A stretch of 64,000 nt of DNA from an uncultured Prevotella sp. (GCA_934203355.1 CAKPZC010000002.1:24065-88064), one strand, 5' to 3'; shown: positions 8,965 to 18,520, numbered from the stretch's first letter. The notes: a model not told the origin generated them from the letters alone. Numbers and translations are program-made.

Positions 8965-10371
8965 ATGAATCACAAGACATTGGCTTTAGGCTTATGCCTC
9001 GCGCTCGCTGCAACAGCTGGCGCACAGAACAAGCAGGGCGGTATTTCTGCCCAGATGCTTCAGAACATCGAGAATTTGCAGGGCAACACTGCTACCAACA
9101 AGGCTCTCGTCAACGCTCTCGCGTCGAACAAGATTGACGACTTGGCAAAGAACTTTGCCAACAAGACAACGTTCGACACACACTTCAGCGTGAAGACGCC
9201 CGAGCAGTCAATCCACAACCAGAAGAGTTCGGGACGCTGCTGGATGTTCTCAAGTTTCAACGTGTTCCGCTCTGACTATGCTCGCCAGCATGGCGACTCT
9301 ATTGCTGTGGAGTTTTCTCACGCCTACCTGTTCTTCTACGACCAGCTTGAGAAAGCCAACCTTATGCTTCAGGGTGTCATCGACTGTGCCAAGAAGCCTA
9401 TGGACGACCAGCGTGTGCAGTTCTTCTTCAAGAGTCCGCTCAACGACGGTGGTACATTCTGCGGTGCTGCCGACTTGGCTCCGAAATATGGCTTAGTGCC
9501 TATGTCTGTGCAGCCTGAGACTTTCTCTGCCGAGAACACTTCAAAGATGTCGTCGCTCATAGCTTCAAAGCTGCGCGAATTCGGACTGGAGCTTCGCCGC
9601 ATGGTTGCCGAGGGCAAGAAGCCAGCTGCTATCAACCAGCGCAAGACCGAGATGCTCTCTACTGTATACCACATGCTCTCCATCACACTCGGCGAGCCGG
9701 TGAAGGAGTTCACCTATCAGTTCCGCACAAAGAGCGGCAAACCAGTTGGTGAGCCTCGCAAGTTCACTCCAAAGTCGTTCTACGACGAGGTGGTGGGCCA
9801 TCCGCTTGAGGGCACTTTCATCATGGTTATGAACGACCCACGCCGCCCCTACCACAAGACCTACGAAGTGGAGTACGACCGCCACGTCTACGACGGACAG
9901 AACTGGAAATATCTCAACCTGCCTACCGACGAGATTGCACGCCTTGCCATTGCATCGCTCAAGGACGGCAAGAAGATGTACTCATCTTATGATGTGGGCA
10001 AGCAGTTCGACCGCGAGCTTGGCTATCTCGACACCAAGAACTACGACTACGGTTCGCTCTTCTCTACTACTTTCGGTATGAACAAGGCTGAGCGCATCTC
10101 TACATTCGACTCTGGCTCTACACACGCTATGACTCTCACTGCTGTTGACCTCGACAAGGACGGCAATCCGGTGAAGTGGGAAGTTGAGAACAGTTGGGGT
10201 GCATCCAATGGCTATAAAGGTTGCCTGATTATGAGCAACGACTGGTTCAACGAGTATATGTTCCGCCTTGTGGTGGACAAGAAGTATGTGCCAGAAAATA
10301 TTCTGAAGGAGTTTGAGCAGAAACCACTCATGGTGATGCCCGAAGATCCATTGTTCGGACTTGATGATTAG
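8965..10371 (+). CDS. pepC: Secreted C1B cysteine peptidase (bleomycin hydrolase/aminopeptidase C type)
   Basis: 468 residues. A signal peptide (cut near AGA-QN, residue 20) shows export, unlike the cytoplasmic PepC of Firmicutes. The papain-fold catalytic set is intact: Gln86, Cys92 (SSGRCWMF), His387 (STHAMTLT) and Asn409 (VENSWG). The family has aminopeptidase activity and usually forms hexamers. In Bacteroidales it probably trims peptides in the periplasm or outside. It has its own promoter and is followed by a long family A repeat. Confidence 0.92.
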   Translation: MNHKTLALGLCLALAATAGAQNKQGGISAQMLQNIENLQGNTATNKALVNALASNKIDDLAKNFANKTTFDTHFSVKTPEQSIHNQKSSGRCWMFSSFNVFRSDYARQHGDSIAVEFSHAYLFFYDQLEKANLMLQGVIDCAKKPMDDQRVQFFFKSPLNDGGTFCGAADLAPKYGLVPMSVQPETFSAENTSKMSSLIASKLREFGLELRRMVAEGKKPAAINQRKTEMLSTVYHMLSITLGEPVKEFTYQFRTKSGKPVGEPRKFTPKSFYDEVVGHPLEGTFIMVMNDPRRPYHKTYEVEYDRHVYDGQNWKYLNLPTDEIARLAIASLKDGKKMYSSYDVGKQFDRELGYLDTKNYDYGSLFSTTFGMNKAERISTFDSGSTHAMTLTAVDLDKDGNPVKWEVENSWGASNGYKGCLIMSNDWFNEYMFRLVVDKKYVPENILKEFEQKPLMVMPEDPLFGLDD

Positions 10372-10388
10372 GATATATATATATAAAA

Positions 10389-10720
10389 GTTGACGAGTTG
10401 ACAAAAAAGTTGACGAGTAGACGAGTTGACAAGTAGACGAGCTGTTTGCTTTGTTGCAAAAATATATAAGCAACTTTATATAAGCATTAGTAACAGCTCG
10501 TCTACTCGTCAACTTTTTGTCAACTCATCAACTATCAGCTCGTCAACTTGTCTACTTGTCTACTCGTCAACTTATTTGTCAACTCATCAACTATCAGCTC
10601 GTCAACTTGTCTACTTGTCTACTCGTCAACTTTTTTGTCAACTCATCAACTTTTTGTCAACTCATCAACTATCAGCTCGTCAACTTGTCTACTTGTCTAC
10701 TCGTCAACTTATTTGTCAAC
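10389..10720. repeat. Family A hairpin repeat, copy 2, expanded right arm
   Basis: The left arm holds 8-bp units (GTTGACGA, GTAGACGA, GTTGACAA, GTAGACGA) and ends at GAGCTGTT. The core is about 50 bases of AT-rich DNA. The right arm starts AACAGCTC and carries three to four copies of a ~57-bp higher-order unit built from CTCGTCAAC, CTTGTCTAC and CTCATCAAC words. The array lies between convergent genes and ends three bases before the stop codon of the downstream minus-strand gene. Open frames across it are repeat translations and not genes. Confidence 0.9.
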
Positions 10721-10723
10721 TTT

Positions 10724-12061
10724 TTATTCCTCCTCAAGCGCAGCCGTAAACTCGCGATGGAATGTCGAGAACAGATGTAGAATTTCTCGGCGTGCCTCCT
10801 CGTCGAGTTCCCAGATGCTTGCCTCGCCATTGCGGTCGGCAAGTATATGACGCACGCAGCGCGCTATTTTGCGTTTGTTGTTGCGTGCCTGTAGCTGGTC
10901 GCCCTGAATAGGCTTATGTGTGATATACGAGAATGCAGTAAGTCGGCGCATGAACGTCTCATAACGATTGAAGAGCAACGCCTGGCGCATCATCTTTTCC
11001 TGATCGGCATCAATGCCTTCCATATCGATAAGTCCCTCAAGATTCTCATGGCTCCAATCGTCTTCCTTTAGCCAGAACCACTGGAACACATATCGCTGTT
11101 CCATCTGCATGAGACGCTGAGCCAGACTGTCCTCGTCGACATTATCGTCCTTAGTAAACTGCTCGAAGGCAAAGCGTGCAAGCGACACACCATTCACCTC
11201 CACAGTGTCGGCTCCCTCAACATCCTCGCCAGTGAGCTGTATGCGCCAACGTGCCGACTTGTTCTTGATAAGAGCCGAATGCGCTCCCATCATAAGGTCG
11301 GCAAGCGAACCTTGAGCGTCGATTTCGTCGACCAGAGCAAGACGCTCGCGCATATCGCGCACCGAGAGACGTCCATCGTCGGTGAGCACACACATATAAT
11401 TGAGTTTATTGTCGTCGAGCGAGAGCTGGAAACGGTCGTTGGTTGAGTCGCCAACAAACGAGTAGGCATAGTCTGCCACAGTATCGTGGGTTATCTCTAT
11501 CTCGCCAGTCAATCGGTTGTCATCCTTGTCCATAACCGAGAATCCCACGTATGGAATAACCAGACGCAACGTGAACGGCTGTCCACCCTTTCGTGGCGTA
11601 AGGCGCACGGTAATGCCGTCCTCGCCAAAGTCGTCCTTCTTCACCACAAAGCCATCGTCGGTCTTCGTTGCACGGTCGATTTCCACCTTACCATAGTTCC
11701 ACAAGAAGTTGAACACCATCTCCTGTTCGTTCTCGCTGACCACTCTTACAAAGCGGTCGGGCGCAACGCCAAGATAAATCGCATCGGCAGGTTTCACCTC
11801 TTCGTCGTCGTCACCAAGAACGGCTATCTGTAGACGACCTATCATTGGGTCGTCTTCCCAGTCGTCCTCGTCAGCTCCTTCGGCACGGAACACCACAAAC
11901 GTCAGACGATGCTGCTCGCGGGTGCCGTCCTCACGACAAAGGAAGTAGGATGTCTCTTCAGGTACGTAAATGGGGGTACTCAAATAAGGGCTCATGCATC
12001 GAGCCGAATATTCTACCTCTGTCCAGGCAGAGGCATTGGAATTTGACTTATTGGTTGACAT
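10724..12061 (-). CDS. Acidic cytoplasmic protein of unknown function
   Basis: 445 residues with no signal peptide and no membrane segment. It is strongly acidic, with DE-rich stretches (GADEDDWEDDP, GDDDEEV). The first ~300 residues read as beta-strands (PFTLRLVIPYVGFSVMD, SARWRIQLTGEDVEG); the last ~140 are helical and more basic (NNKRKIARCVRHILADR). I do not recognise the family. It is the last gene of a run psd - pssA - DUF4834 - this gene, with 71 bases to the DUF4834 stop codon, so it may share that transcript. The 3' end abuts a family A repeat. Confidence 0.65.
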   Translation of the reverse strand: MSTNKSNSNASAWTEVEYSARCMSPYLSTPIYVPEETSYFLCREDGTREQHRLTFVVFRAEGADEDDWEDDPMIGRLQIAVLGDDDEEVKPADAIYLGVAPDRFVRVVSENEQEMVFNFLWNYGKVEIDRATKTDDGFVVKKDDFGEDGITVRLTPRKGGQPFTLRLVIPYVGFSVMDKDDNRLTGEIEITHDTVADYAYSFVGDSTNDRFQLSLDDNKLNYMCVLTDDGRLSVRDMRERLALVDEIDAQGSLADLMMGAHSALIKNKSARWRIQLTGEDVEGADTVEVNGVSLARFAFEQFTKDDNVDEDSLAQRLMQMEQRYVFQWFWLKEDDWSHENLEGLIDMEGIDADQEKMMRQALLFNRYETFMRRLTAFSYITHKPIQGDQLQARNNKRKIARCVRHILADRNGEASIWELDEEARREILHLFSTFHREFTAALEEE

Positions 12062-12132
12062 ATTAAAATTAACAATGTTATCCTTTAAATGGGTTCTTGC
12101 TAAAGTTTCGAGAAGTTAATTTTCCTAACAAA

Positions 12133-12507
12133 TTAATTTGTTTCTTCAAAATCCACATATTCACCCTCGTCCTTGGCGAATATCTTGCGGTTAGCCTCTT
12201 GTGGCGAACGCTGGTCGTAGAGTTCTTCGTTGACGTATGTAGCACCGCCATTGCCTCCCTGGCTTTGACCTGAATTCGACGACGAGCTGCCCGACGTGGC
12301 CGACGAGCTACCGTTTGTTGCCGAGCCATAGGTGCCCGTTCTACTATTTTGCCTTTGTTGGCCATTTCTTGCTCTGGAGCCTCCAACGAATGTGCGAGCT
12401 ATGCGCTTCACACGCAGGTAGAGATAGACGACAATACCAAAAATAAATATTGCCGTCAGAATAGCCACAAGAAATATCGATTTCAGAAAAAGTCCGAATA
12501 TTGCCAT
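12133..12507 (-). CDS. DUF4834 family small membrane protein
   Basis: 124 residues. One membrane helix (about 5-28: LFLKSIFLVAILTAIFIF...) is followed by a basic patch (RVKRIARTF), a Ser/Gly/Asn-rich low-complexity linker (55-85) and an acidic tail with KIFAKDEGEYVDFEE. This layout fits DUF4834, a Bacteroidetes-only family. It sits downstream of pssA in the phospholipid operon. Function unknown; a link to membrane lipid synthesis is only suggested by position. Confidence 0.8.
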   Translation of the reverse strand: MAIFGLFLKSIFLVAILTAIFIFGIVVYLYLRVKRIARTFVGGSRARNGQQRQNSRTGTYGSATNGSSSATSGSSSSNSGQSQGGNGGATYVNEELYDQRSPQEANRKIFAKDEGEYVDFEETN

Positions 12508-12583
12508 AACATTTTTGCTTTGGGTTTACTTAATCAGTGATTTAATTGTTCGCTGCATGTATATGGACAAACACCGTGCCACT

Positions 12584-13309
12584 TTATTTCTGCTTGCTCT
12601 TGGCAATAAGGTCGTCCATTACAGAAACGATAAAATACCATGCTATGATAACCCAGAAACTCTCAATCAATCCAAGCCACAGTATCATCGCAGCCGCAAA
12701 AACTATGAACGAGTAGCGCAGCTCGTTGCCCTTCCATCCCCACTGCTTGAACTTGAGCGCAAACATGGGAATCTCCGACACCATAAGCCATGAACTGACG
12801 CACACCATGCACATCATTGCCACTACCATCCACGGCGACGACTCTATCTCCCCGGTACGCGACACAAGCAGCGAACCCCAAAACAGGGCGTTGGCAGGTG
12901 TTGGCAGTCCGATGAACGATGTTGTCTGACGTGTGTCGAGATTGAACTTGGCAAGGCGCAACGCCGAGAAAGCTGCCATAACAAAAGCAAAGTATGGCAG
13001 ATAGGGAGCCACGGGCTCAAGCACCGAGGGATAGTCCATCACCTTCAATTGAGCAAACACAATGGCAGCCGGCGCAACTCCAAACGTCACGTCATCGGCA
13101 AGCGAGTCAAGTTCTTTGCCTATCGGCGAGCTCACACCTAACAGACGGGCACTCATGCCGTCGAAGAAATCGAACACTGCTCCTATGACTATCCACAACA
13201 ATGCCATCTTGGCGTCGCCGCTCAGGGCATAGACTGTGGCAACACATCCCGAGACAAGATTGCCGCAGGTTATAGTGTTGGGAATGTTGCGAGTTATGAA
13301 GTTTGCCAT
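12584..13309 (-). CDS. pssA: CDP-diacylglycerol-serine O-phosphatidyltransferase
   Basis: 241 residues, polytopic. It makes phosphatidylserine from CDP-diacylglycerol and serine in the inner membrane. The CDP-alcohol phosphotransferase signature is complete: Asp47, Asp50-Gly51, Ala54-Arg55, Gly64, Asp68 and Asp72. The start NIPNTITCGNLVSG is typical of the PssA type II subfamily. It follows psd on the same strand, so the two steps to phosphatidylethanolamine are encoded together. Substrate CDP-diacylglycerol comes from CdsA, encoded at 60080..60961. Confidence 0.95.
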   Translation of the reverse strand: MANFITRNIPNTITCGNLVSGCVATVYALSGDAKMALLWIVIGAVFDFFDGMSARLLGVSSPIGKELDSLADDVTFGVAPAAIVFAQLKVMDYPSVLEPVAPYLPYFAFVMAAFSALRLAKFNLDTRQTTSFIGLPTPANALFWGSLLVSRTGEIESSPWMVVAMMCMVCVSSWLMVSEIPMFALKFKQWGWKGNELRYSFIVFAAAMILWLGLIESFWVIIAWYFIVSVMDDLIAKSKQK

Positions 13310-13330
13310 AATACAACTATTTTTAAACCC

Positions 13331-13427
13331 TTTTTCTTAAAAAAGCTTATTCTCTTTTTTTAAGCTATTCTATTTTTAAAGGCTATTCTATTTTAGCCTT
13401 ATTCTATTTTTTAGCCTTTTTCTATTT
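13331..13427. repeat. Five degenerate AT-rich tandem units at the psd-pssA junction
   Basis: Units of 15-18 bp with the core CTATTCTATTTTTA recur about five times (for example near 13350, 13370, 13388, 13405 and 13420), filling the gap between the two genes and reaching the psd stop codon. On the transcribed strand this is A-rich (AAAATAGAATAAGGCT). Confidence 0.75.
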
Positions 13428-14114
13428 AAGTTTGGCTATAACAGTCTGGTCGCCAGTAGTGGCTTGTCCCATCTTGACGCAAATCTCTGTGCCGAGCGGC
13501 AGATACACGTCAACACGCGAACCAAACTTGATAAATCCCAGATGCTCGTCGATATAGCACTCCTCGCCCTGCTTGGCATAGGTGACAATGCGGCGCGCAA
13601 CGGCTCCAGCTATTTGGCGGCATAGGATGTCGGTGCCCTCGGGTGTAGTTATCACCACATCGGCGTGCTCGTTCTCCTCGCTCGCCTTTGGCAGCCATGC
13701 CTTGTGGAAGTTGCCGTTGTGGTGAGCCACCAACTTCACCTTGCCATCAACTGGAAACCAGTTGGCATGCACATTGAAGAGGCTCATGAATATGCTCACC
13801 ATGATGCGGCGCTCGTGGAAGTATGTGTCCTCGTCGACCTCCTCAATCACTACGATGCGACCGTCGGCAGGAGCCACTACTATACGCTCTGTATCTTCTT
13901 GGGGAAAGAAACGCACTGGGCAACGGAAGAAGTTCACCACAATGCCATATACAATACCCATGACCGCTGTGAAGCACCAAAACGGAGCCTTATTGTCGAC
14001 ATATCGCCACAAAAGGATGGCTATGGCGGCAATGGCTATAAAACCATACACAAGTGTGTCGGTGCCTTCACGATGGATTCGTATTTTCTTAAATTTTTTG
14101 ATTCTTTTAATCAT
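13422..14114 (-). CDS. psd: Phosphatidylserine decarboxylase (short type)
   Basis: 230 residues, the length of the short Psd class. Two membrane helices (about 22-60) precede the catalytic domain. Family blocks are visible: [44 protein letters not shown] (here [14 protein letters not shown]), [19 protein letters not shown] and the C-terminal [14 protein letters not shown]. The Gly-Ser in KFGSR is the self-cleavage site that yields the pyruvoyl group. The enzyme turns phosphatidylserine into phosphatidylethanolamine. It is first in the operon with pssA and has a strong promoter in the gap to dnaE. Confidence 0.95.
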   Translation of the reverse strand: MIKRIKKFKKIRIHREGTDTLVYGFIAIAAIAILLWRYVDNKAPFWCFTAVMGIVYGIVVNFFRCPVRFFPQEDTERIVVAPADGRIVVIEEVDEDTYFHERRIMVSIFMSLFNVHANWFPVDGKVKLVAHHNGNFHKAWLPKASEENEHADVVITTPEGTDILCRQIAGAVARRIVTYAKQGEECYIDEHLGFIKFGSRVDVYLPLGTEICVKMGQATTGDQTVIAKLK

Positions 14115-14216
14115 TGTTGATATTGGGGGTTAGGCTGTAATTGGTTGTTGTTAACTATCGCTCATTGTGCGTCCAAACAAATAAAATGACAAAAGCCACA
14201 ATGCACGGACACGGTT

Positions 14217-14256
14217 TATCTTTGCAAAGGTATCGCTTTTTTGTGAAAATGACAAA
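14217..14256 (-). promoter_or_regulatory. psd promoter with back-to-back -7 boxes
   Basis: Minus strand: TTTG (14253..14256), 20 bases, TACCTTTG (14225..14232). Directly abutting it on the plus strand is TATCTTTG (14217..14224), so the two -7 boxes form one palindrome TATCTTTGCAAAGGTA. The plus-strand box lacks a clear -33 partner. Confidence 0.6.
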
Positions 14257-14311
14257 TTTTTTAAAGTTTCTTTACGGCTGCGTATAATATTATTGTATAT
14301 TCCTTAATTAG

Positions 14312-14343
14312 TTTGTGTGACTTTATAAGTTTTTGTAACTTTG
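14312..14343 (+). promoter_or_regulatory. dnaE promoter
   Basis: TTTG (14312..14315), 20 bases, TAACTTTG (14336..14343). It lies 29 bases before the chosen ATG at 14373 and supports that start over the earlier in-frame ATG at 14313, which lies within the promoter. Confidence 0.7.
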
Positions 14344-14372
14344 CAACATCAAATCAAATTCAGTTTTCAACA

Positions 14373-17300
14373 ATGCAAGATTTCATACATCTACACGTAC
14401 ATACATACTACTCCATCCTCGACGGACAGTCGCCAGTGCAGAAGATTGTCGACAAAGCTGTGGCAAACGGCATGAAGGGAATGGCTATCACCGACCACGG
14501 CAACATGTTCGGTGTGAAGGAGCTGTATAACTACTGCAACAAGATAAACGGAAAACTGAAGGCCGACGGCAAGGAGCCGTTCAAGCCCATATTCGGATGC
14601 GAAATGTATGTTGCCCACCGACGCAAGTGCGACCGTGTGAAGGAGAAGGGCGACATGGGCGGCTACCACCTCATTGTGCTTGCCAAGAACTACAACGGCT
14701 ACAAGAATCTCATAAAGCTCGTATCGCGTGCTTGGGTCGACGGCTACTACATGCGACCACGTACCGACCGCGAGGACCTTGAGAAATATCACGAGGACCT
14801 TATAGTGTGCTCGGCATGTATCGCTGGCGAGGTGCCTGCCAAGATTCTAAAGGGCGACATGGAGGGAGCACGCGAGGCTCTTGAGTGGTATAAGCGTGTG
14901 TTTGGCGACGACTACTATCTGGAGCTACAACGCCATGAGGTGAAGGATCCCCACCAGCGTGCCAACCGCGAGACTTTCCCCCTACAGCAGCGTGCCAACA
15001 AGGAGCTGATAAAGCTTGCCAAGGAATATGGCGTGAAGCTTGTGTGCACCAACGACTGCCACTTTGTCGACCAGGACAATGCCGAAGCCCACGACCATCT
15101 GCTATGTCTTGCCACTGGCAAGGACCTCGACGACCCCAACCGTATGCTCTACTCCAAGCAGGAGTGGTTTAAGACTCGCGAGGAGATGAACGACATCTTC
15201 TCTGATGTGCCCGAGGCTCTCAGCAACACCATTGAGATATTAAATAAGGTGGAGTTCTACTCCATCGACCACGCCCCCATCATGCCTTTCTTCCCCATCC
15301 CATCTGAATTCGGCACCGAGGAGGAAACCCGCAAACGCATTTCGCCCGAAGAACTATTCCGCGAGTTCACCACCGACGAGAACGGCAACGAGATTATGTC
15401 GCACGAGGATGCGGAGAAGAAAATCAAGAAACTCGGAGGTCTCGACAAACTCTACCGCATTAAGTTTGAGGCCGACTATCTTGCCAAACTCGCCTACGAC
15501 GGTGCCAAGGAACTCTATGGCGACCCTCTGTCTGAGGAGGTGCACGAGCGCGTGAAGTTCGAGCTCCACATTATGAAGACCATGGGTTTCCCTGGCTACT
15601 TCCTCATCGTGCAGGACTTTATCAACTCTGCTCGCAAAGAGCTTGGCGTCATGGTGGGTCCGGGTCGTGGCTCGGCTGCCGGCTCGGTGGTGGCATATTG
15701 TCTTGGCATCACCAAGATCGACCCTATCAAGTACGACTTGCTGTTCGAACGTTTCCTCAACCCCGACCGTATATCCCTTCCTGATATCGATACCGACTTC
15801 GACGACGACGGACGCGGCAAGGTGTTGGAATGGGTGGAGGATAAATACGGCCACGACAAGGTGGCTCACATCATCACCTACGGCACCATGGCAACCAAGA
15901 ACTCCATCAAGGACGTGGCTCGTGTAGAGAAGCTGCCACTCGATGTGTCGAATCGACTGTGCAAGGCTATCCCCGACAAGTTGCCCGACGGTATGAAGAT
16001 GAATCTGCCCAACGCCATAAAGTGCGTGCCCGAGCTTCGCGACGCCGAGGCAAGTGCCAACCCGCTGCTTGCCAACACCATAAAATATGCCAAGATGCTT
16101 GAAGGCACTGTGCGCGGCACGGGCATTCATGCCTGTGGCACCATCATCTGTCGCGATGCCATCTCCGACTGGGTGCCGGTGTCTACAGCCGAAGATAAAA
16201 GCGACCCCGGACATAAGCTTCTTGCCACACAATACGACGGACACGTCATCGAGGAGACGGGCCTCATCAAGATGGACTTCCTCGGACTCTCCACTCTATC
16301 GATTATGAAGGAGACGGTGGAGAACATACGTCTGACCAAAGGCATCACTGTCGACCTCGACACCATACCCATCGACGACGAGCTTACATATAAACTCTAT
16401 CAGGAGGGCCGCACCATAGGCACCTTCCAGTTTGAGTCGGCTGGCATGCAGAAGTATCTGCGCGAGCTGCGACCCACCGTCTTCGAGGACCTCATCGCCA
16501 TGAACGCCCTCTATCGTCCGGGACCTATGGACTACATACCCTCGTTCATCGCCCGTAAGAACGGCAAGGAGGAGATAAAGTACGACATCCCCTGCATGGA
16601 GAAGTACCTCAAGGACACCTACGGCATCACCGTCTATCAGGAGCAGGTGATGCTTCTCTCGCGCCAGCTTGCCAATTTCACCCGTGGCGAGTCAGACGCA
16701 TTGCGTAAGGCTATGGGTAAGAAGAAGAAGGCCATCGTCGACGCCATGAAGCCTAAGTTTATCGAGGGCGGCAAGAAGAACGGCCACGACCCAAAGGTGC
16801 TTGAGAAGATATGGGCCGACTGGGAGAAGTTTGCATCCTACGCCTTCAACAAGTCTCACGCCACATGCTACTCATGGGTGGCCTATCAGACAGCCTATCT
16901 CAAGGCCCACTACCCTGCCGAGTTCATGGCTGGCAACATGAGCCGATGCATCAACGACATTGGCAAGATAACCAAGCTTATGTCTGAGTGCCAGAACATG
17001 GGTATTCCATGCTTAGGACCCGACGTAAACGAGAGTCAACGCAAGTTCTCTGCCAACAAGAAGGGCGAGGTGCGATTTGGCCTCTCTGCCATCAAGGGCA
17101 TGGGCGACGCGGCTGCCATCAACATCATTGACGAACGCGAGAAGAACGGACCCTATAAGGACATCTTCGACTTCGTGCAGCGCATCAACCTCTCTGCCGT
17201 CAACCGCAAGGCTCTTGAGTCGTTGGCTCTGAGTGGAGGCTTCGACTCGTTTGGCATAAAACGCGAACAGTACTTCGGCACAAATGCCAAGGGCGACACC

Positions 17301-18113
17301 TTCATCGAGACTCTCCTGCGCTATGGCCAGGTCTACCAGACCGAGCAGTCGTCGATGCAAAACTCCCTGTTCGGCGATATGGGCGGTGTGGAGATAACCA
17401 CCCCACCCGTTCCCGAGACAGAACCATGGAGCACAATGGAATTGCTCAAGAAGGAGCGCGACCTTGTGGGCATATATCTCTCGGCTCACCCTCTCGACGA
17501 TTATGCAGTGGTGCTCAACCACATGTGCAACCTTAAATGCTCGCAGGTGGGCAGGGAGATGGACAAGAAGGAACTCGCCAAGTTCGAGGAACTATCGTTC
17601 GGTGGCATCGTCACGGCTGTATCGTCGCGCTTCACCAAGACCAATAAGCCTTTCGGCATTGTCACCATCGAAGACTTCGATGGTTCGGGCGAACTGGCTC
17701 TCTTTGGCGAGGAGTGGACAAAATGGCAGAGTATGCTACAAGAGGAATATCCCGTCTACATCACGGCTCGCTGTCAGCAGCGATTCCGCAACAACCCGGA
17801 TGCCTACGACTTGGTGATAAAGAAGATTGAGTTTCTCACCGACGTGAAGGACAAGTCGATTGACAAATTCACCATCTACATCGACTCCACCATGTTCAAA
17901 GAGGCAGCAATGACCGACCTTGAGACAATGCTGCGCAGTTGCCAGGGTCACGTGCCACTCTACTTCAACATCCACGACACCGAGCACAATACTAATATAG
18001 AGATGTATAGCCGCAACGTAACAGTAGACGTGAACAAGAAACTGCTCAGTTTCCTCGACGAGATGAACGCACAGACGGGCGAACAGCACAGCGTGCGCTA
18101 TGCCATCAACTAA
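14373..18113 (+). CDS. dnaE: DNA polymerase III subunit alpha
   Basis: 1246 residues: the replicative polymerase. The order is an N-terminal PHP domain (FIHLHVHTYYSILDG, His6/His8/His10), the C-family polymerase core with GPGRGSAAGSVVAYCLGI and the catalytic aspartates Asp471 and Asp473 (PDIDTDFDDDGR), the fingers and helix-hairpin-helix region (GTFQFESAGMQKYLRELRP, FNKSHATCYSWVAYQTAYLKA) and an OB-fold near residues 1065-1140 (FGGIVTAVSSRFTKTNKPFG). Slightly longer than the ~1160 residues of E. coli DnaE. Own promoter; trxA follows 63 bases after the stop. Confidence 0.97.
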   Translation: MQDFIHLHVHTYYSILDGQSPVQKIVDKAVANGMKGMAITDHGNMFGVKELYNYCNKINGKLKADGKEPFKPIFGCEMYVAHRRKCDRVKEKGDMGGYHLIVLAKNYNGYKNLIKLVSRAWVDGYYMRPRTDREDLEKYHEDLIVCSACIAGEVPAKILKGDMEGAREALEWYKRVFGDDYYLELQRHEVKDPHQRANRETFPLQQRANKELIKLAKEYGVKLVCTNDCHFVDQDNAEAHDHLLCLATGKDLDDPNRMLYSKQEWFKTREEMNDIFSDVPEALSNTIEILNKVEFYSIDHAPIMPFFPIPSEFGTEEETRKRISPEELFREFTTDENGNEIMSHEDAEKKIKKLGGLDKLYRIKFEADYLAKLAYDGAKELYGDPLSEEVHERVKFELHIMKTMGFPGYFLIVQDFINSARKELGVMVGPGRGSAAGSVVAYCLGITKIDPIKYDLLFERFLNPDRISLPDIDTDFDDDGRGKVLEWVEDKYGHDKVAHIITYGTMATKNSIKDVARVEKLPLDVSNRLCKAIPDKLPDGMKMNLPNAIKCVPELRDAEASANPLLANTIKYAKMLEGTVRGTGIHACGTIICRDAISDWVPVSTAEDKSDPGHKLLATQYDGHVIEETGLIKMDFLGLSTLSIMKETVENIRLTKGITVDLDTIPIDDELTYKLYQEGRTIGTFQFESAGMQKYLRELRPTVFEDLIAMNALYRPGPMDYIPSFIARKNGKEEIKYDIPCMEKYLKDTYGITVYQEQVMLLSRQLANFTRGESDALRKAMGKKKKAIVDAMKPKFIEGGKKNGHDPKVLEKIWADWEKFASYAFNKSHATCYSWVAYQTAYLKAHYPAEFMAGNMSRCINDIGKITKLMSECQNMGIPCLGPDVNESQRKFSANKKGEVRFGLSAIKGMGDAAAINIIDEREKNGPYKDIFDFVQRINLSAVNRKALESLALSGGFDSFGIKREQYFGTNAKGDTFIETLLRYGQVYQTEQSSMQNSLFGDMGGVEITTPPVPETEPWSTMELLKKERDLVGIYLSAHPLDDYAVVLNHMCNLKCSQVGREMDKKELAKFEELSFGGIVTAVSSRFTKTNKPFGIVTIEDFDGSGELALFGEEWTKWQSMLQEEYPVYITARCQQRFRNNPDAYDLVIKKIEFLTDVKDKSIDKFTIYIDSTMFKEAAMTDLETMLRSCQGHVPLYFNIHDTEHNTNIEMYSRNVTVDVNKKLLSFLDEMNAQTGEQHSVRYAIN

Positions 18114-18176
18114 ATAGTTTGGCACAAACTTTGATATTATTAATTTATTAACACTAAACCCAATAAAATCAAGAAA

Positions 18177-18491
18177 ATGGAAGTAAAAATCACAACCGAG
18201 AACATTGAAGAGTACAAGAATGGCTCATTGCCATTGGTAGTTGACCTTTGGGCTACATGGTGCGGTCCTTGCCGCATGATTGCTCCTATCGTTTCTAAGC
18301 TCGCCGAGGAATACGACGGCAAGATTGTTGTAGGCAAGTGCGACGTAGAGGAGAACGACGACGTTGCTGCTGAGTATCGCGTACGCAACATTCCTACAAT
18401 CCTCTTCTTCAAGGGTGGCGAACTCGTAGGCAAGCACGTAGGTGCCATCACCGAAGGCGACCTCAAGGCTAAGTTCGACGAACTGCTGTAA
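18177..18491 (+). CDS. trxA: Thioredoxin
   Basis: 104 residues, the classical length. The redox site is WCGPC (Cys29 and Cys32) in VVDLWATWCGPCRM, with the cis-Pro block RNIPTILFFKGGE. There is no signal peptide, so it is a cytoplasmic disulfide reductase supplying ribonucleotide reductase and others. Codons are of the highly expressed type (GCT, GTT). A strong terminator follows. Confidence 0.97.
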   Translation: MEVKITTENIEEYKNGSLPLVVDLWATWCGPCRMIAPIVSKLAEEYDGKIVVGKCDVEENDDVAAEYRVRNIPTILFFKGGELVGKHVGAITEGDLKAKFDELL

Positions 18492-18520
18492 TCCATCAGT
18501 CTTTACACTCCTAAAACAAT

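Noticed and set aside
10426-10850. Three overlapping open frames of 87-107 codons rich in Ser, Thr, Leu and Gln
   Set aside because: They are translations of the family A repeat in different frames, with no start region, no composition like neighbours and no protein-like conservation visible.
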